From Thermodesulfobacteriota bacterium (lineage in GTDB: Bacteria; Desulfobacterota; Thermodesulfobacteria; Thermodesulfobacteriales; Thermodesulfobacteriaceae), in assembly GCA_003641645.1 (NCBI GenBank), contig QNAZ01000040.1, positions 1-7,410 on the forward strand: 7,410 bases of DNA, in the 5' to 3' direction. Position 1 is the stretch's first letter. Each line of letters begins with the position of its first letter. Made by a program: the position numbers and the translations under genes. A model generated the notes under the pieces. It had not been told where the DNA came from and did no database searches. It saw only the letters and a program-made list of their open reading frames with translations. This document shows, piece after piece, positions 5,023 through 7,410 of the stretch.

Positions 5023-5907
5023 ATTAGAAAATTTTTTAATAAATTTTATAAATTTTTTCTCTGAAGAAGTTATTTTTTTAACTTTCGGATAAATTAAATA
5101 AAACTTTCTCTTTATAGAAATATTTTTAATTTTTATTACTTTGAGAAGATTTAGTGCTTTTTCCAATTCTATTGCTAAGGAGGATATGAATCCACATCCA
5201 AGCCCAGCTTTTACAGATTCTTTAATAGCTTCAGTTGATCCCATCTCACCTATAATATTTAATTTTAAAATATCCAATCCTTTTTTTTGTAAACTTTCTA
5301 TAGCATTTTCCCAAGTTCCTGAACCCTCTTCCCTTTTTATTAAAGAAATATTATAAAGCTCTTCTAAACTTATTTCATCCTTAGGAAAATCAGGCGGTGC
5401 TATCAGAACTATCTCATCTTCATAGCAAGGGGTATATACTAATTCTTTATTTTTAAACACTGCACCTACCATTCCGAGATCAAAATCTCCTTTAATGACT
5501 TTTTCAACTATTTCTCTACTATCTCCTACTTTTAAATAAACAGAAATCTGAGGATACTTTTTTTTAAAGCTCTTTATAATTTTGGGAAGAATATATTGTC
5601 CTGGAATAGTACTTCCTCCTATTTCTACTATCCCTCTTTTCTCATCTTTAAATATTTCAAGTTCTTTTTCCATTTCTTTTAAAAGATTTATTATTTCTTT
5701 ACCATATTCATATACTACTTTTCCAGCTTTACTCGGAATTACTTTTCGAGTATGACGATCAAGTAATTTGACACCTAAAATCTCTTCTAAATCTTTTATA
5801 TGAAGAGTTACAGTAGGTTGAGTAAGATAAAGAAGTTTTGAAGTTTTTGAAAAACTCTGAGTTTCATAAACTTTAAGAAATACTTCCAATTTTCTAAAAT
5901 CGATCAT
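5014..5907 (-). CDS. LysR-family regulator, probably selenium metabolism-associated
   Basis: This is a 297-residue LysR-type transcription factor from ATG 5907-5905. The winged helix-turn-helix lies at about residues 3-62, with the recognition segment around SFSKTSKLLYLTQPTVTLHIKDLEE. A linker helix follows to about 90, and the effector-binding domain with GSTIPGQYILPKI, GDFDLGMVGA, EEGSGTW and GSTEAIKESVKAGLG spans about 95-295. The GSxxPGxYxLP, EEGSGT and GSTEAVK-like motifs and the location beside selD match a LysR group named in protein family collections as selenium metabolism-associated. That subfamily call is from memory and context. The TTG at 5922 would add five residues lying within the promoter and is less likely. 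No Shine-Dalgarno precedes either start. A TATAAT 6 nt before the ATG suggests a leaderless mRNA. The gene converges with the selD operon. Confidence 0.85.
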   Translation of the reverse strand: MIDFRKLEVFLKVYETQSFSKTSKLLYLTQPTVTLHIKDLEEILGVKLLDRHTRKVIPSKAGKVVYEYGKEIINLLKEMEKELEIFKDEKRGIVEIGGSTIPGQYILPKIIKSFKKKYPQISVYLKVGDSREIVEKVIKGDFDLGMVGAVFKNKELVYTPCYEDEIVLIAPPDFPKDEISLEELYNISLIKREEGSGTWENAIESLQKKGLDILKLNIIGEMGSTEAIKESVKAGLGCGFISSLAIELEKALNLLKVIKIKNISIKRKFYLIYPKVKKITSSEKKFIKFIKKFSNLS

Positions 5908-5913
5908 GTAATT

Positions 5914-5936
5914 ATTATACAACCAATTTTTATAAT
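5914..5936 (-). promoter_or_regulatory. lysR -10 box within a perfect dyad (possible autoregulatory site)
   Basis: On the minus strand TATAAT (5919-5914) is a consensus -10 box. Transcription would begin at or very near the ATG at 5907, implying a leaderless transcript. The same hexamer is one arm of the perfect dyad ATTATA-N11-TATAAT spanning 5914-5936. LysR proteins typically bind an interrupted dyad near their own promoter. No good -35 box is visible. In such A/T-rich DNA a 6+6 bp dyad can also arise by chance. Confidence 0.4.
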
Positions 5937-5949
5937 TTAAAATTATAGA

Positions 5950-7410
5950 TTAGAAAGAAATTCTAAATTCACCGTAAATAAGATTAAGATTATTATCTTT
6001 TGGGTAGTTTTTTCTTATTACATCATCTCCCCATATATGACCAAAATAGAAATCAAAATCTACTTTTAAACCTTTATATTTATAAATATCTTTTATAAAT
6101 ATAGATAAGTCCCACATTTTTAAAAGATCTTTCTTATTATAACTTGATTTATATAAATAACTCAAATTATCGGGTCGCATCATTCCAGAACTTAAATACC
6201 AAAAGTCTTCTCTTTCACTTAATTTAACTATATGATAATCTGAACGAATCAATATTTTCTTATGCGGTTGTAAAATAATTTGGGTCATCCAATAATTGGT
6301 ATTCATCAAGGTATAAGATGGAGTAAGAGAAATAAGACGAACAGTAGGAATTAGCATGAAAAATGTATTATGAGTTTTATCATAAGGATTATCATCACCA
6401 CTTCCGTAAAAATAACCAATTCTAAACCAAGGCTTAAAAGATAATTTCTTAAACATATATCCTCCCTCAATAGCTAAAGCATAAGCTTCATGATCAAGAA
6501 CCTCATCATTACCTGAAAAAGATCTCCCCCAACTACCCCATTGATATGCTCCCCACAAGAAAAAATCAAATTTTCCTGAGTTGGTAGGATAAACATAAAT
6601 AAGATGCCCTCCTAAGGTATGTATTTCTGAGTCTCCCAAACCTAATATTTCAGCAGTATAAGGAGCAGAAGTAGTTGTATTTATTTTTCGATTATCGTTA
6701 TAATAGTAATAAAAAATTTGAGCATCCAAATTGGGTATATAGGTATTTGTATCTTTAAGACTGAGAACCGTTGTAGCAAGCTTAATATCATAAGAAGAAT
6801 AACCATTTGCTGTTGAATCATTTCTATGAAGATAAAATCCTCCTGGAGTCGGCATAAAATAAGAAAATGTTAAATTAATAGAATTGTTTTCATAACTTAA
6901 AACTCCCCCATCAAATGACCTCCCTGCACGAGGCCATTCGCAGGGATTAATTAATCTTCCAGAAACACGAGTTTTTTTAACCCATTTAATAGAGGGATCT
7001 TTGGGATTTCCCGCTTCTCCTCCTGAAGAATAAAAAAATCTACCTAATTTCAGTTTTATATTTTCTGTAGGTTTAATGTTAATCCAAAGCTGTGAAATTG
7101 CAAAAGCTCCTGCATTTTGAGAATGATTAAATTTATAATAAAGCGCACCTGCACCAAATTGAGCTTTATCAGGTACATTAAAAAGTTGTGACCAATGTAA
7201 TTGAAAATAAGTATCTATTTTAGCGGTATTAACTCCTATGCCAAATCTCATTTTACTTGAAGAAAAACTATAATATTCATCTTTGCCTGTAGCACCTGTA
7301 TCAAAAGTATCCCAATATTCATATCTAATTTCCTCTTTAAAATCCAAATTTATTTTAAATTTATTTTCTATACTATAAGTATACGCACATAAATTAGAAT
7401 AAGTAAATAG
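5950..7410 (-). CDS. Outer-membrane beta-barrel protein, alginate-export-like (5' end outside window)
   Basis: This frame is open from the right edge, with 486 residues visible. The TTG at 7347 is not the start: the frame continues without a stop, reading TYSNLCAYTYSIENKF before LDFKEEIRYEYW. This looks like the end of a signal peptide and the first barrel strand. Alternating aromatic/polar strands run throughout, and the protein ends in the C-terminal Phe typical of Bam-assembled barrels (FRISF). Motifs resembling the alginate export family are GRLINPCEWPRAGRSFDGG, a strand GAYQWGSWG and FYGSGDDNPYDKTHNTFFMLIPT. It is probably a substrate-specific channel in the outer membrane; the substrate is unknown and need not be alginate. 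It lies 42 bp upstream of lysR on the same strand. No terminator is seen between them. Confidence 0.75.
   Translation of the reverse strand, partial: LFTYSNLCAYTYSIENKFKINLDFKEEIRYEYWDTFDTGATGKDEYYSFSSSKMRFGIGVNTAKIDTYFQLHWSQLFNVPDKAQFGAGALYYKFNHSQNAGAFAISQLWINIKPTENIKLKLGRFFYSSGGEAGNPKDPSIKWVKKTRVSGRLINPCEWPRAGRSFDGGVLSYENNSINLTFSYFMPTPGGFYLHRNDSTANGYSSYDIKLATTVLSLKDTNTYIPNLDAQIFYYYYNDNRKINTTTSAPYTAEILGLGDSEIHTLGGHLIYVYPTNSGKFDFFLWGAYQWGSWGRSFSGNDEVLDHEAYALAIEGGYMFKKLSFKPWFRIGYFYGSGDDNPYDKTHNTFFMLIPTVRLISLTPSYTLMNTNYWMTQIILQPHKKILIRSDYHIVKLSEREDFWYLSSGMMRPDNLSYLYKSSYNKKDLLKMWDLSIFIKDIYKYKGLKVDFDFYFGHIWGDDVIRKNYPKDNNLNLIYGEFRISF

Noticed and set aside
5908..5922. TTG 5922 as the lysR start
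   Set aside because: It lies within the TATAAT promoter region and has no ribosome binding site; the added residues are outside the normal LysR N-terminus.
7345..7347. TTG 7347 as the start of the barrel protein
   Set aside because: The frame is open to the window edge with signal-peptide-like sequence, and no ribosome binding site precedes the TTG.

Overview
The window is AT-rich, with lysine- and isoleucine-rich proteins, AGGAGG ribosome binding sites, an outer-membrane barrel protein (so a diderm cell) and in-frame UGA read as selenocysteine. This fits a Thermodesulfobacteriota-like, probably anaerobic and possibly thermophilic bacterium. That placement is inferred from composition and gene content, not from a database match.

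Left part (1-775). The first 262 bases hold no supported gene, but they carry an 86-bp weak inverted repeat and two tandem pairs of the heptamer ATACACT. On the minus strand rpsT (ribosomal protein S20) is followed after only 3 nt by a tRNA-Ala(CGC) gene. Divergent promoters lie between rpsT and the plus-strand operon.

Central operon (776-4693, plus strand). An EF-G-like translational GTPase with an eroded G domain overlaps by 4 bp a mogA/moaB gene for molybdenum cofactor synthesis. This is followed by selD (selenophosphate synthetase). The live selD starts at GTG 3635 and has an in-frame UGA at codon 17, the catalytic Cys/Sec position. A compact stem with a GUU apical loop follows at the right distance for a bacterial SECIS, so SelD is itself a selenoprotein. 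Between mogA and the live selD sits a second, dead selD copy (3221-3509). It keeps the UGA but lost exactly 678 bp, including half the SECIS and the ATP-binding core. The 3' end of mogA is duplicated with it, so this is a tandem duplication followed by decay.

Scar (4692-5022). Right at the selD stop codon are the C-terminal 25 codons of a 2-hydroxyacyl-CoA dehydratase (HgdB/YjiM-like) subunit. Fragments of its BadF/HgdC-type ATPase activase follow, with internal deletions and a frameshift. An iron-sulfur dehydratase/activase gene pair has almost been erased here.

Right part (5014-7410, minus strand). A LysR-type regulator converges on this scar. It resembles the LysR group associated with selenium metabolism and may be translated from a leaderless mRNA. 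Upstream of it on the same strand is a large outer-membrane beta-barrel protein of the alginate-export type, whose N-terminus lies beyond the window.

Together the middle of the window is a molybdenum/selenium cofactor locus (MogA, SelD, probably a selenium-linked LysR), as expected for a cell making Mo/W-selenocysteine enzymes such as formate dehydrogenase. It bears clear traces of recent gene duplication and deletion.
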